A stretch of DNA of 25,130 bases from Silene noctiflora (GCA_009801015.1 VHZZ01000184.1:105874-131003), one strand, 5' to 3'. Counted from the stretch's first letter, positions 9,172 to 20,887 are shown. Translations and numbers: made by a program. Notes: generated by a model not told the origin, from the sequence alone.

Positions 9172-12137
9172 TTAAATATCTAGAACAATAACTGCAAAAA
9201 CAAAGTAAAAAACATATTAATCCCATGATAATCACATAGATCTGGCTTTTGTGTAATAACTTTTCCTCGCAAATAAGCATGATACTAGATATGCATTGGA
9301 CTTACATTCTGAATCCGTCTTGTCCCATTTACATGACTCACTTGCTCTTGGTCTCTCCTCTGATTCTTCTTCGTTATATCTCTTTTCTGTATCATGTTTG
9401 TCTCCAAGATATCTCTTTAGTGCTGAAGTACGAGAAGAGGTTTTTGGGTACATCTTCTTATGAAGGATAGTCCGTAACAGCTGTATACAAACAAATGCAC
9501 CAAGTCGGTAAGTTTGTAAATAACACAAATATAATTATATAAGACGGTCTCAGAGAGTACATTTTCTGACTATGTAAAAACACAGAGCGATTAATGGTAG
9601 AAATGCAGAGTATAATAAGTTAACTGTAATCTGCAAAGAAACAGAGTTCGAAATTAATACCTTCTCCATTCTGGTTTCTTGGAGAGTATCTCTCAAGCTA
9701 GGAGTTGGTGAAAACCCATTTGCGCACACAAACACCTTCTTTAGGAGGAAAGTGAGAGACTTCTTCCCAATAGCATTCTTAGTCTTCTCAGCACGAACTT
9801 CTTTGCATTTACCAATAATTACACTTATAGTGCGCTCAATATCATCCTCCTTATTCTCCAGGTCCGTGCAAATCACAGCATTTGAGATCCTTCGGCTGAC
9901 CTCCAAGCTTGAAGGGCAGTTAAGGAATCTATCCAGAGGAAGGTCCGCGTTCTCCTCCTCTTGCTTGGCTGATTTTCGCTTCAAGAGCTTTGTTAATTCC
10001 TTTTGCAATTGTCCAACCTCTTCAGGGGTGAATTCTGATAAGTCTGGAGATGAAGCCGTGGTCGGACCCTGTTCTTGTTCTTGCTCATAGCTGGCTGTAT
10101 GGATCTCAGATCTAACGGCTTGATCTTTGAGATTACTGTTGCCAAATGTTCCAATCGTTAGTAGTCCTTGAGGCCAGTCATTGAACTCTTCTCTCTGAGG
10201 AGCTTGCTTTGATAAATCTGTACAGAGATAACACAAACAATAGCGGAGTAACAATTAGAATTGTTTTAAATACAGATCTATCTCAATAACTTATCTAAGG
10301 AGACTATTCAACGCTCAAGTCCAGACTCCAGAATGTCAAGAGAAACCAGTATAACAATCAGTTGCACCAGCACTAGACAGTAAATAATCAAATTTCAAAC
10401 TGGCAAAAAGATTTAGACAAGGCAAGGATAGGAGTCAATTTACAAAAAAAAAATTACTATGCTATTGACGAGAGCGTAGAAAGAAATAGTGACCCTATTC
10501 CTATATAAATTTACTTTAATAGTTTACTATAGTTTCAGAGGATGATTAAATAAAGAGGCAACTCATTGCAAGATGTGAATAGATATGAGAAACCGTCCTT
10601 ATAGTGCGAATATTGATGTTCAAGTATGACTACAGATTACTGAAACTATGACGACATGATGCAACAGACAAAAAAAAAGTTAATCTCTGGTTAATGGAGA
10701 ATTGGGGATGAACTTGCAAATCGAGGATTATGCACGAAAACCAATCAACTCCGATTTAAGAAGAGTACTATGAGATGAAAGCCCTCAATCTCGTACCGAA
10801 TATAGATGTAAAATATGTACACCAATTCATCGGGTAGTCAGACAATTGATAATTGTGGTCCAATTTTCCTGGAAATTCCTCCGTAATAAACAATGCCTTG
10901 GAATAAACTATGTTTCAGGAAGAATTATATATATGAGCATAAAATAAACATCCAACACAAATTCATGTAGGGGACAGTTCCTTCGATAACCATGCAAGAA
11001 TGTTGGCTTGCCTGTAGCTAGAAGAAGAAAGGCACTTGTTTTCTAAACAAGACCAATAAATTTAAAAACCATAGAGGAAAATCACTTATTTACGTCGACC
11101 AGATGAAACAGGAGGAGTCCTTCCAGACTGAAGTGTAGCTTATAGTTGGACAAACAACCAATCCCCAGATAAGCAGCTGCTAATTTACTTGCCTACTATT
11201 CTTCTAATTGTTTTGGTGATTTTTAAATGTAGGCTTAAGGTTTTACAAACAGTACGAGAAGCTGTCCGTCCTCTAGCCAAATAAAGTATAGTTTATTCGT
11301 CTCCAATTGTATGGAGTCTTGCTTTAAGGGCTAAATAACATATCACGGATTCTGTATATGCATGGATCTGAATACTTAATAAGAGTACCTTATTTATCTT
11401 CCAGACCTCCAAATATTATATTTTCCAAAATCTAACATGCTGAATCCAAAAGCGTGATTTTCTCTATCTAGGGTTTCTAAAACACATACTCGTGTAAGGC
11501 TGTTTTACACAAGTACTATTGCAAAATCCATGTTATTTCGTGATTTATTCAAAAAACCCTATAAAGGTAAAAAAAGTTTTCGTAGAGAAAGTTGGGTAAA
11601 TAACACGCGGTATCCAGCCATCCAGCCTATCCTTCTTACTAAACTAGAAACCTAAGTACTGTAAGATTGATATGGTGGCTTCATAGCTCAGACATGGACA
11701 ACACCATGACTTCCTTAGATTGATATGGTAGCACAGATAGCTGAAAGCATGATTTAAACTTTTTTTTTTACAAAAATGGAAAACCGACAAGCACTATGAA
11801 GCTCTAGAAATTACTGCATTTCTCATGCAATACATGTTTCTGGTTGCATGGACCAGAAAAGTTGCATGGTAAGTCGTTAACAGAAAAAAAAGATAGTGTA
11901 AGGGAATGAGAGAGCCATACTATTAAGTGGAGGTGTGCTTTGTTTCTGGTTCCCAGGCTTTCCATTAATCTTGTTCTGCATCCAGTTGAAGAACTGCAAT
12001 AATAATAATAATAATAATAATAACAGCAGGCAAATAAAGCTCTTGTTAGCAAACAACAGACAACACAGAATTATAATTTGAAAAATTACTATTACAAAAT
12101 ATTACGAATGCTGAAACATTCGTCCTCTAACCTTCAT
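9172..12137 (-). CDS. DRO1: DEEPER ROOTING 1 / LAZY-family (IGT) protein (5 exons, 276 aa)
   Basis: LAZY/DRO proteins act downstream of gravity sensing in statocytes, recruiting RLD proteins to direct PIN auxin transporters and so setting root or shoot growth angle. Coding exons, in transcript order: 12132-12137, 11921-11993, 9661-10217, 9306-9480, 9172-9191 (831 nt), all GT-AG and phase-consistent. Conserved regions in order: N-terminal [12 protein letters not shown] (3-14); the family-defining [12 protein letters not shown] (41-52); [14 protein letters not shown] (88-101); [12 protein letters not shown] (117-128); L-H-K-K-M-Y-P near 218-224; and the C-terminal CCL-type motif [14 protein letters not shown] (263-276). 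The first coding exon holds only ATG AAG, as I recall for the whole family. The root-type DRO1/LAZY4 branch fits best by sequence; LAZY2 or LAZY3 relatives remain possible. Intron 2 (10218-11920) is 1.7 kb. Confidence 0.93.
11994..12137 (-). other. Six-nucleotide first coding exon and intron 1 of the LAZY gene
   Basis: ATGAAG at 12132-12137 sits in a good plant initiation context (ACAACAATGAAG) and is followed at once by a donor GTTAGAGG. The 138-bp intron ends TTGCAG at 11994, joining the exon that begins TTC TTC AAC TGG. The start was chosen because family members begin M-K followed by F-F/L-F-x-W-M-Q-N-K, and no other ATGAAG|GT stands near in correct phase. Confidence 0.85.
11998..12023. 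repeat. (AAT)n microsatellite at a splice acceptor
   Basis: Eight units of AAT on the plus strand, read as TTA repeats on the transcribed strand, end a few bases before the TTGCAG acceptor of LAZY exon 2. They occupy the place of the polypyrimidine tract. Confidence 0.95.
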
Positions 12138-12249
12138 TGTTGTAGTAAGATTCCGTAAAGCAAAACCAGGACTCCTATTGTTTGCAAAGGAGGGAGATAC
12201 CCTTCACTAAACAAAATCCTGGAAGTCAATAAGAATCAAGTTGTGAAAG

Positions 12250-12259
12250 AATATATAAG
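12250..12259 (-). promoter_or_regulatory. Candidate TATA box of the LAZY gene
   Basis: On the minus strand CTTATATAT lies about 115 bp before the ATG, which would give a leader of about 80 nt. Further upstream (12318-12345) is a GA-rich tract (CT-rich on the plus strand), a frequent plant core-promoter feature. No experimental start site can be seen from sequence. Confidence 0.5.
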
Positions 12260-12317
12260 TAGAAGTAAAACTAGGAGCTCTGTATTTGCTCAAGTCCCGA
12301 AATAGGGCCCTTGTTTC

Positions 12318-12345
12318 TCTCTCCTTCTCTCTCTCTCTTTCACAG
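12318..12345. repeat. CT/GA-rich low-complexity tract
   Basis: CTCTCTCCTTCTCTCTCTCT on the plus strand, about 60 bp upstream of the candidate TATA box of the LAZY gene. It may be a GAGA-type promoter element or simple low complexity. Confidence 0.8.
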
Positions 12346-12843
12346 CGACTCAAATCTTTTTTTTTCTATGTTCTCTTAACCTTGTTTTCACCTATTATAC
12401 TCCCCCTCCCATACCTCTCTCCAACTAACATGCTTGTCTAAACTAAGGAACATTTTATTATAATATATTGTCGATTAGCAAAATGTGAATCTTTAAAATA
12501 CTATTATGTGATTGTGAGCATTTGTCACAGTCATGATTCCCTAAGAAAACTTACTTAGCCGCGTGTCTTAACACAGGTCCTTAGATAATTAGGATTCCTT
12601 ATCCCGAAAAAACCTTGCTTTCAGCAAAAATGTTCAAATGCAATCCCTATAAATCATACCTTATAAAGATAAATATCATGCAAAATATCACTAAGGAAGC
12701 TTTCAAAGACAGATAATTTCATTCATATCTATAAATTGTTATCTTGAAATTTCAGATTACAGTGATCAAAAGACTGTAAACAACGTCAGACCTCTCAACA
12801 GATTACTTTAAACTAACTAGAACGCAGTGTTCAGTAACGCTGA

Positions 12844-12879
12844 TCAATCGTGCTCTCCTTGCATACGAATTCCACCAAC
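12844..12879 (-). other. Candidate terminal coding exon of an unrecognised minus-strand gene
   Basis: A good acceptor (CTGATTACAG) is followed on the minus strand by an open stretch reading V-G-G-I-R-M-Q-G-E-H-D and then TGA, after which the sequence turns AT-rich like a 3' UTR. I could not find upstream exons in a matching phase or recognise the protein. A 29-codon open stretch between splice-like sites at 13175-13262 (reads L-A-G-F-C-I-G-A-S-N-F...) is nearby but does not join in the same phase. Either may be chance. Confidence 0.2.
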
Positions 12880-15800
12880 CTGTAATCAGATGCAACGTAG
12901 CATTTCAGATGTACAAAGATCACAGAAATATATGTGATCAAGATAAAGATAAAGATAAATACATGTCTTTAGATAAACAAAAAAGGAAACAAGGAGCAAC
13001 CAACAATATTAAATGACAGCAATCCTTTCACAAAATTGTCGTGATGAAAGTTCCAGATGAGGTACACTGACAGAAACCACTATTAACAGATTGTAGTCTG
13101 CTGTGAAATGGTAATTCAGATAATTATCGACAGCATTAGAAGATGGATTATATCTGACCAGGAGCAAAAATAACAAGTTTTAAGAGCATATGCAAATGGA
13201 AGTCCCCGAATTCCTCTTTGAAGAATGAAGTTAGATGCACCGATACAGAACCCAGCAAGTTTCTAGGGCATTTGCAAAATTGCAAGCAGTAAAGCAGTAT
13301 TGTCATCGTATGAACAAGGAAAGTGACACTCTAATCTTGCCATGCATAGCATACGAGGAAGCAAAGCATGCATGTTGCTAAAACGTGTGCCTTAAGGTAT
13401 ACAACATATTATATTCTTAATTTCACTCTCCCACTTAACTGACTGGCCACTAGCAATTAAATATTCTTATATGTATATCAACTAGTATACTGCAATTTGT
13501 GCCCTAACAATTGAAATCAATTTGAGGGAAAGATGGGCGCCTACGTAAGATGTGATGAGTTTTTAAGACCGCCACGGGTCAAAAATTGGGCAAAATTTGT
13601 CAGCACCATTTTAATTCACAAATTTTCATTTGTGATACGTTATAAGCTTGTGACGTCTCACAACCGATTAAAATATTGTTAAAAGGGGAAGTGGTTGTGA
13701 GATGTCATTAGTCACCTTTCATCACAGAATAACTGTTTTAATTTTTTGGTGAGATGATATAAACAGACAAATAAGCAAAAATAATGGAGATTCATAATAA
13801 CAATCAATGAAGTACTAAAGAAAACAATAATCAAAGAGGTTAAGATTTCCCAAATTTCAATAAATCTTGTGCAACAAAGGGTTAATTTTTCACAAAAAGC
13901 ACAGTAGTCAAAGAAAATGCACCCTAAAAATTTATTGAAACCAGAGAGAGAAAGGAAAAGAATGACACAATAAGCGACATAGAATATATTTTCCTTGACA
14001 TTGTAGTCTCTATTGTCTCGTGAGAGCAATGGATTTCATAAAATTTTCATTTGCACGGGACAAATAAACAAGACAAAACACAATGCCTTCTGGAAGATGA
14101 GCAAAGTAACTAAGCGGCCAAGCGGATACTTCATAAAATACAAGCTCAGTCAAAGAATATTTGGTGTACAATCACAACTACAATACATTGTAGGAGAATT
14201 AAAAGGTGCATCCAACAACACTCCAAAACTACTAAGAAAATCACCTTGCCAAAATTAGAACCATAGGTTGAAGCCTTCACTCAATATCACCCAATGACAC
14301 TATCTCATTTGTCTATAACAAAATCAGTTTCGCGCTATTTTAAGAAAGCAAGTGATCCCAAAAAGCAACTAAAGAAATAAACTAAAATACATTCGAGAAA
14401 CAGTAATCAATCTTGGTGGCAAGCCTTGGTTTAATTTGGGCAAGGGGTCGGCCCTTTAGGTCCATTACGTCTCTCATTTGTTGCACTCTGTATCTTTTGC
14501 TCAAAAATATCAAATCTTTGATTTTAATTTGGTTGAAAAAGCACCAAAGCTACATCAATGAAGTATCCTGAACACCCTCTCATGCAAAAGCTATTTGGAC
14601 TTCAAGCATGGATCAAATTCACAATCCCCAATATCCTGTGCACAGTGCACTAATGTTGCATTATTCGGAATAAGACTAAATCTACAACCAAGTTTCTCTA
14701 GCTCAATGTAACTAAAATATCATGTGAAACTCAACCAAAAAGCTATGTTGTGGATAAGATTATAGATATTCAGCCCTCCCAATAGTATCCAAAAATTGAG
14801 AAACTAAAATAGAACTAATAAAGTATCGGAACAACTTAAACCTTTATTGAGCAAATAGACGAAAACATGTCAGTTAATGCTGCCTTATTGCGTGACTCCA
14901 GATCGGAAAGACCATTTAACCAACTATCACGTATAAAATTCCAGTTTCTCCTACTCGAGATTATACTCTTTTAATAAATGTTTTGTTAAGGTGAAAGATG
15001 TAGAACTCTTAAAACCACACTTGCATTTACTCGATGCAAAAGCAAACGTAAACTAACTACGAGAACAGGTGAATTATAAATATTCAAACCCTTCATTGAT
15101 TAAGAAAAAATAAGTAACATGAGGCGCAAAATGTAAGTTGAGAAAATATGTGAGGCCACAAATCATAAAAATCACAAATAACCATGAAGAAACAAAATAT
15201 TTTAATTAGAAACTTCATGCTTTCAGCAGAAAAGAGAATAAGATCTTTATTATTGGCAGAGGTAGTAAGTAGATCAATAAGCTAAGCCATACATGCACAA
15301 ATTTAGCAGGAATAAAACTAGAAATATGGTTCTACAGAACTGCACTCTGCTAGATAAACTGATTGGCAGACACATATGACAGCTGCCTGGACCACCTAAA
15401 GCAACCCCACATGATATGCTTCTAAAGTTTTGCCAAGATGAAAACCGAACAGGATAACCATTTATAAGTAAAATAAGAATGAACTTGTTTTTACGATTGC
15501 CACGTATGTAATTCTACATTACTTACGTTAAAACACCACATTAAGCTATGTGTAAGACATTCTGTGGCTAACAGAATACTTGAGAACAGTGCTTAATCAC
15601 GGATAATGAGCTCATAACCAATCAGGTTTAGCTTAAAGCCAGAAATATTTCATAATTTAATCATGAAATCATTTCACTAATTTGGCTTCCGTATTTCCTG
15701 GACACTCCCTTCAAATTTCAGAAAACTCCACCTCGAGATGCAAGAGATAGAAGTTGTAAGAAAATGATAGAAAGTCCAAAAGAAATTTTTTTACACCCAC

Positions 15801-16430
15801 CAAGAATGCAATACGTAGAACTTTTTTTAGGTAACTGGGAAATCTTGCATGTGGAAAAGGCAGCTATTGGATGAAAATATATTATCTTATTAGGTATTGG
15901 GGGACCCGTCATAACCTAAAATGGCAAGTATGAGCTAGTCTTTCCAAAAATGGAAATTCCACTTGACCAAAAGCCAATGATGTGGACCTCAATCCTCCAA
16001 GGCAGTGGCCGTAATTATTAAGGCTTTGACTGTCTCGCCCTCTTCCATTGGATCTTTCACAGTAAAAAAAAAAAGAAATACTTTACTACAGCAGTAGTAA
16101 CACAGATGTTAAGTGGCTAGCATGTAGACAAAAGTTGAAATCCTAAAAAGTAGTAAAATGGAGAATTTGGGTGGTCACCTTGTTTAGCATTTGATGATCA
16201 TAGCCCGACTATGGTGGGATAAGCTGTTCCTTATATTAGTATTGAGAACCAAGAAGAAGATATTAAGCAAGCCCATAATTTTCATTTTTTATTCTTTTAG
16301 AAAAAAAGAGGCTAGCCCATAGTTACAAGTTAATATCAATAGCATTATCTGTATTTATTAATCTAATTGCTTTTTTTTTAGTTGTTTGGATTTTTTCATT
16401 AAAAATAGAAGTTCATTTCTACATAGAGGT
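12880..16430. other. 3.5 kb of intergenic DNA without an established gene
   Basis: Both strands were read for conserved exons. Besides the weak candidates near 12844 and 13175 I find only AT-rich sequence with short chance open frames (for example at 13712-14029, 14013-14258 and 15718-15912) that resemble nothing I know. A short inverted repeat lies at about 13645-13720. Confidence 0.55.
13645..13722. repeat. Short imperfect inverted repeat
   Basis: TGACGTCTCACAACC (about 13650-13664) pairs with GGTTGTGAGATGTCA (about 13692-13706), one mismatch over 15 bp with a loop of about 27 bp. It may be the core of a decayed MITE. No target duplication is evident. Confidence 0.6.
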
Positions 16431-16434
16431 AATA

Positions 16435-16792
16435 TGAGCAGGAGCACAAGCTTGGCTTTGCTCGGCTTGTGCATAATAAGTAAAACTCAACCTTAAGCCG
16501 AGCTCACCCAAGCTTGAAAAACTTTAGCTCATTATCAAGCTTGCGACTCGAACCAAATTCGAGTTTAACTTGAGTCCATATATTATTACTAAATTTCCCT
16601 TCGATATTTTTTAATAAATTATCGAGCAAATCTATGTTCTAATCATAGAAGTTTGAGCTTGCGAGCTTTTCCAGCCGAGCCAATATTAACTCGGCTTGAG
16701 TTAGTAAGTTCTCAAGCCAAACTCAAACTCTAACTCGAGGTGACTCACACACGACGAGCTTTGACCGAGCTAGGCTCGGGCTGGGCTGCTCA
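16435..16792. mobile_element. Non-autonomous DNA-transposon-like repeat rich in GAGCTTG/CAAGCTC
   Basis: The element begins TGAGCAG and ends CTGCTCA, a perfect 7-bp inverted terminus. The interior is filled with related motifs in both orientations (GCTCGGCTTG, AAGCCGAGCTC, GAGCTTGCGAGC, CCGAGCTAGGCTCGGG), typical of a widespread plant repeat class often placed with hAT elements. The 8-bp flanks (AGGTAATA and CTAGTTGT) do not match, so the boundaries or the class may be wrong. No open frame is present. Confidence 0.55.
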
Positions 16793-17383
16793 CTAGTTGT
16801 CTCATTTCATTATCACCCCTATTTCTACATAATGGTTCAAACTTGCTTACAAATGTCATCTAAGGATCCATACATGATATTGTATGGAAATGAAAAGATG
16901 ATATGAAAAATGTATAATACACCATAAATTATAACCTTCAAATGACATTTATAAGATAAATTATGACCTCTAAATGGCATTAATAAGTAAATTGGACCTT
17001 AAAGAAAATAGACCCTTCATCTATTTGAAAAAATGGTAAGAATTCCAACTCGTTCTTCAACGCGCCATACTAGTAAAAATATTTATTAAGGGTGGGAGCA
17101 TAGCCAAAATGTTAAGCTTATGAATGAAGCCAAAATATGCCTCTTCACGCACATGTTTGAGTTAAATACGCACAAGTTTGAATTAAATTTATGAAAAAGG
17201 CCTCCGTTACACCTGTAAAGGGGAGAGAAAGTTCACTTCATAAGCTAAAGAGTATCATTTAAAAAACAATTGGTAATAGGAGTAAGTCCTTAACTGATAA
17301 AGTAGTGAATTCCCCCCTCATTTTGTCAATGTAGGACAGTCACATGTGGGTAAGCCATATAAGGAACTAATCTCTAACCTAGA

Positions 17384-17824
17384 TAGCACAACACTCCTCT
17401 TAATCAGCCGTCCCTTGTCCGACACCATGTCCCTTGTCCGACACCATGTCGGACACACTCCTAAACGTGTCGGACACCTATAGAGCCGTGTCTAACTTTC
17501 TTCATTTATTAGGGCACGTGTCCGATGTGTGTCCATGGTATTCGGACATCATTTGGGGTGAATGATGTTCTTTAAACAAGAAATGAGCTATCGAAAAAGA
17601 TTAATTAGAAGATACGTTAGGGTGGGAAATGAAAATGAGTTATAGTCAAGGCCAAGTTTTACCTTCACTTATTTAAATTTAATATCAAATACTTTTACAA
17701 AATAAAAATCGGGCATTCATAACTATAAAATAAATATTTTATTAAATTCAAATAACGTATCCCGTGTCCTAAATTTCATGGGATGCCGTGACAGATGTCC
17801 GTGTCCGTGTCCGTTTAAGTGCTA
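17384..17824. mobile_element. Repeat element rich in GTCCGACAC/GTGTCGGAC motifs
   Basis: The ends TAGCAC and GTGCTA are exact inverted complements. CCTAG occurs just outside each end (378-382 and 825-829 of this kilobase), a near-adjacent possible target duplication. The left part has alternating TGTCCGACAC and GTGTCGGACAC motifs; the right part ends with repeated GTCCGT. A perfect 19-bp tandem duplication lies inside at 17412-17449. No coding capacity. I recall similar repeats from many plants; the superfamily is uncertain. Confidence 0.55.
17412..17449. repeat. Perfect 19-bp tandem duplication
   Basis: CCCTTGTCCGACACCATGT occurs twice head to tail (17412-17430, 17431-17449), within the element at 17384-17824. 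Confidence 0.98.
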
Positions 17825-18025
17825 CCTAGTCTCTAATATCCTCCCTCACATGTGTGGTCCCTTAAAAACCTCGGACTATGCCTCAGAAAGAGGTAAATAA
17901 AGTCTCACCCACCTTGCTTTGATACCTTGTTAAATCATCATATCCAAATGGGCTTTGAGATCTTGTTGAACTTTTAGTAAGTCCAAGTAAATGTATCTAT
18001 ACCTTATTGATGTCTCTTCATCTAA

Positions 18026-19329
18026 CTTATTTAGGGTTTCTTTTTCATAGGGGTAAATCTTTTTCATATAATTCCATTACTATTTATTCTATTAGGTAAA
18101 ATAGAGAATTGTTCATAAAATTAAGAAAACTAAGACCCCATTAAAAAGAGTGTTAATTACTTAACTCATCTCCAAGAGTAAAATTTTAAAACTCGTCATG
18201 TATTCCCTCGGTGAGTAAAGTGAAGACAAATCCCCCTCTGTATAAAAGTAGGGAACTATTAATACTAGCCATTATAATTTGTAAATTAAAACTTAAAAAT
18301 CATAAGCATTGATGGATTTAGGATATGAAAGGAACTTACACGGTATTTTCATTTCAAATATCTTTAATACCGAAAGGACAATTTCAATCAGAAAATGAGA
18401 GTAAAAAAGAGAGCCAATTAAACTGGTTTATGTTTAACAGACCCCCTCGTACTAGGTTTAGTAAACAATATACATGGACCACCATATATTGAGCTTTTAT
18501 ATTACATTGACGAGCTATAAGCCATCAAATTCAAATTTCACAGGTCATGCTTTTGCAAGTACGAACATCATATATATAAATTAAAGATCTCAACCAAAAC
18601 TTGAAATAAAGGTCAAAATCCTTTTCAATGATTTAAGCCTAATTAATGTGTTGCACTTTTCAATTACATATATGTATTAATGTACAAAACATTTTTTTTT
18701 ACATTTAGTTTGAGTCAAATTATCAAACTCCTTATACCTAGTTAGCTATTGAAAAGTGAAAACTATTGGACAAAATGAAAAATTACAAATACTCGCACTA
18801 CATATTCTGATCACTATAAACAAAAAAACTAATACTCTCTTCATCCTTTATTTATTCGTAAGAGTATTTAACACTGAGAACACTTATATCAATGCATTAG
18901 TGTACTGCACTCCTAAGGAGTAGTACTACACCCAGTAGTGGACAAATACTAGGAGTAATGAGTAGTGATTAGTTTCACAATTATATTAAAGAAAATTAAA
19001 GAATAAGACGGTCTCACATGTAAGACAATCTTTTGTGTAAGAAAACTAATCATTAATTATTATTAATAAATGAGTGGAATTTATTTAAAAGGAACCGCCT
19101 AACAGTTTAAGACCGTCTGACACTAACTATTGTTGTATTTATACAACCCCAAATTATAGAGTAAGATGGTCTTATGCTGTGAGACGATCTATTTTTGTAA
19201 GAAAACTATCCAGTTAACATTAATGCACGAGTTTTCATTTTACACAACCATCTCACAATGTGAGACCGTCTCACGGTATTAGTAGGCGTAAATGAGCTTA
19301 TTTAGGGTTTCTTTTTCATAGGGGTAAAT
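18026..19329. repeat. Exact 33-bp direct repeats 1.27 kb apart
   Basis: The sequence from CTTATTTAGGGTTTC to ATAGGGGTAAAT is identical at 18026-18058 and 19297-19329. The 1.24 kb between contains the paired MITEs at 19006-19271 and otherwise AT-rich DNA. It is too long for an ordinary target duplication and too short to call LTRs. Confidence 0.95.
19006..19271. mobile_element. Two adjacent MITE-like foldbacks with AGACGGTCT termini
   Basis: Copy A (19006-19118) starts AGACGGTCTCACATG and ends AGACCGTCT. Copy B (19164-19271) starts AGATGGTCTTATG and ends GAGACCGTCT. They are separated by 45 bp, about 110 bp each, in the same orientation and share the internal TTTGTAAGAAAACT/TTTGTGTAAGAAAACT segment. 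A lone AGACGGTCTCAGAGAG fragment also lies in LAZY intron 3 near 9542. These look like a MITE family of this genome. Confidence 0.65.
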
Positions 19330-20855
19330 GAACTTATTAAGGCATGTCAATTATTTTTTTTGAACAAACTTCAAGATCTGTTATGTGAATTTAAAAGAAT
19401 AGGGGATTCATTACTACTTAAACAGATTGATAATGGAGGTCAAGTATCAAAGCAAAGAGTATTCAAGTTGCATAATTTTTATCATCTTACACTCCCAGAC
19501 TTCTATGTAGCAACAAGAGTAAATGAGCAACTAAATGTAAACAGAAAACAGCAGATTAGTGTAGAAACAACCTACAACTTGCAAGGCAAGAAACTAGGTG
19601 GGTGGAACCATTAAAGAAAAGAAAGCTGATGTAATTGCATATGTCACATCAGAAGTAGAGTTACCCCTTTGGCCTATTGGAAGGATCAGAGACTCTAGGA
19701 GCAAAGGTTACATCAAGTGAAAAGAGCCAATTTTGGTATAGTTGCTCAAGACTACATAATAAGGCAACGTCCAATATGGATTTCAAGAGATTAAGTAGGA
19801 ACATGGGAGAATGTTTAGGCGTTACTTATCCTGTCTGCCCCTTTGTTATGATCTCTAAAAAGAGGGTGCTAGAAAGTAAAGACCCTTACACTCCCTGTGA
19901 TTTAAGAGTGAAACTGCTGATTTGATCAAAACATGATAAGCAAGCATTGAACCCTAACCTAATTAGGACATGATGTAACCTAAAGATGCTAAAATGATGT
20001 TTCCGTTGCCATGGGCATACTCAACTTCAAGCCTTCAACCAACCACATTCAGAATAGAATTGCCCTAGAGCAACCATCCCCCCTTCCCTTTCCTTGAGGA
20101 CAAGAAATCTAGAATGACTGCACCCTCTATAATAAGAATACGTCAATCCCCCACTGTGTTATACAGAACTGTCTGTACGAAGATTCTAAAACCTTCTCGA
20201 CGCTAAAAAAAGAGCAAAGAAACTGTCAATTCTACATCCCTTAACAAACATTTACATATATAGGCCACACCCCTTAGTTCTGAAGCAAAATACCATGAGA
20301 GGGATTCATGTAGACAGACAACTAGCCAAGTTGTGTCTAGTCAGCTAATCCAATCTATCCATAAGTCCCAATTGCTGGGAAAAACATAAGCCACTTGTAC
20401 ATATATTATACTTCTAACGCCATCTCTGGGAAGGTGAGATAAAATCCCTGTTTTTATAAGGTGTTCCCTGGTTTCTAAGTCAACAATCCATGCCATACAT
20501 AAACTACTAGAAAAAGCAGAAAGACAGGGAGAGATAATAAAAACAAAAAATAAAAAATAAATCTATGATTAAGAAACAGAAGAGTTTGGGTCTCTTCAGA
20601 TAACTAAAATCATATAAAATCATCCCTTCTGTCACTCTACGCAAAACTTCGAGCGACTAGTTGAGATGTCCTAGCAGCTAGCTTCAATACCTCGAATCCC
20701 AAACCAAGAACTGACAAAGTTTACTAGGGGGATCATAGAAGAGGTAGACCTAAGTATAATCTAGCATCAAGGAGATACTACATCACATTCCTATGAGCAC
20801 ATGGGGGATAAGCAATATACTAAACTGTAAAAGAACTGATTTAAGTTCTTTACCT
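19330..20855. other. Gene-free stretch downstream of the NDPK gene
   Basis: Purine-rich plus-strand sequence at 19360-19925 contains two open frames of 84 and 82 codons without recognisable domains. CCTTGAGGACAAG at 20091-20103 resembles the segment just before the polypurine tract of some plant retrotransposons, so part of this may be a decayed element. I cannot support a gene. The region nearest 20855 should hold the NDPK 3' UTR. Confidence 0.45.
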
Positions 20856-20887
20856 TCACAGCTCATCATGTCTTGTCTCATGTATAT
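20856..20887 (-). other. 32-bp terminal NDPK exon encoding the HDEL tail
   Basis: After the acceptor CTGAATTACAG this exon completes the D160 codon and encodes I-H-E-T-R-H-D-E-L and TGA. If intron 4 (20888-21231) is retained, translation instead continues G-I-N-F-Y-P-I-V and stops at a TAA at 21206-21208, losing the HDEL. Confidence 0.85.

Noticed and set aside
9752..10090. 112-codon plus-strand frame
   Set aside because: It is the antisense shadow of the large LAZY exon, whose minus-strand frame carries the conserved family motifs.
13712..14029. 105-codon minus-strand frame rich in F, L, I and C
   Set aside because: Composition is that expected of random AT-rich DNA; no motif and no splice partner.
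18833..18957. Possible second Stowaway MITE (TACTCTCTTCATCC ... GGAGTA)
   Set aside because: Only the outer five bases of the ends match as inverted repeats; the rest diverges too far.
19360..19925. Two plus-strand frames of 84 and 82 codons
   Set aside because: No domains, no start context or splice signals linking them. They may derive from a decayed retroelement but that could not be shown.
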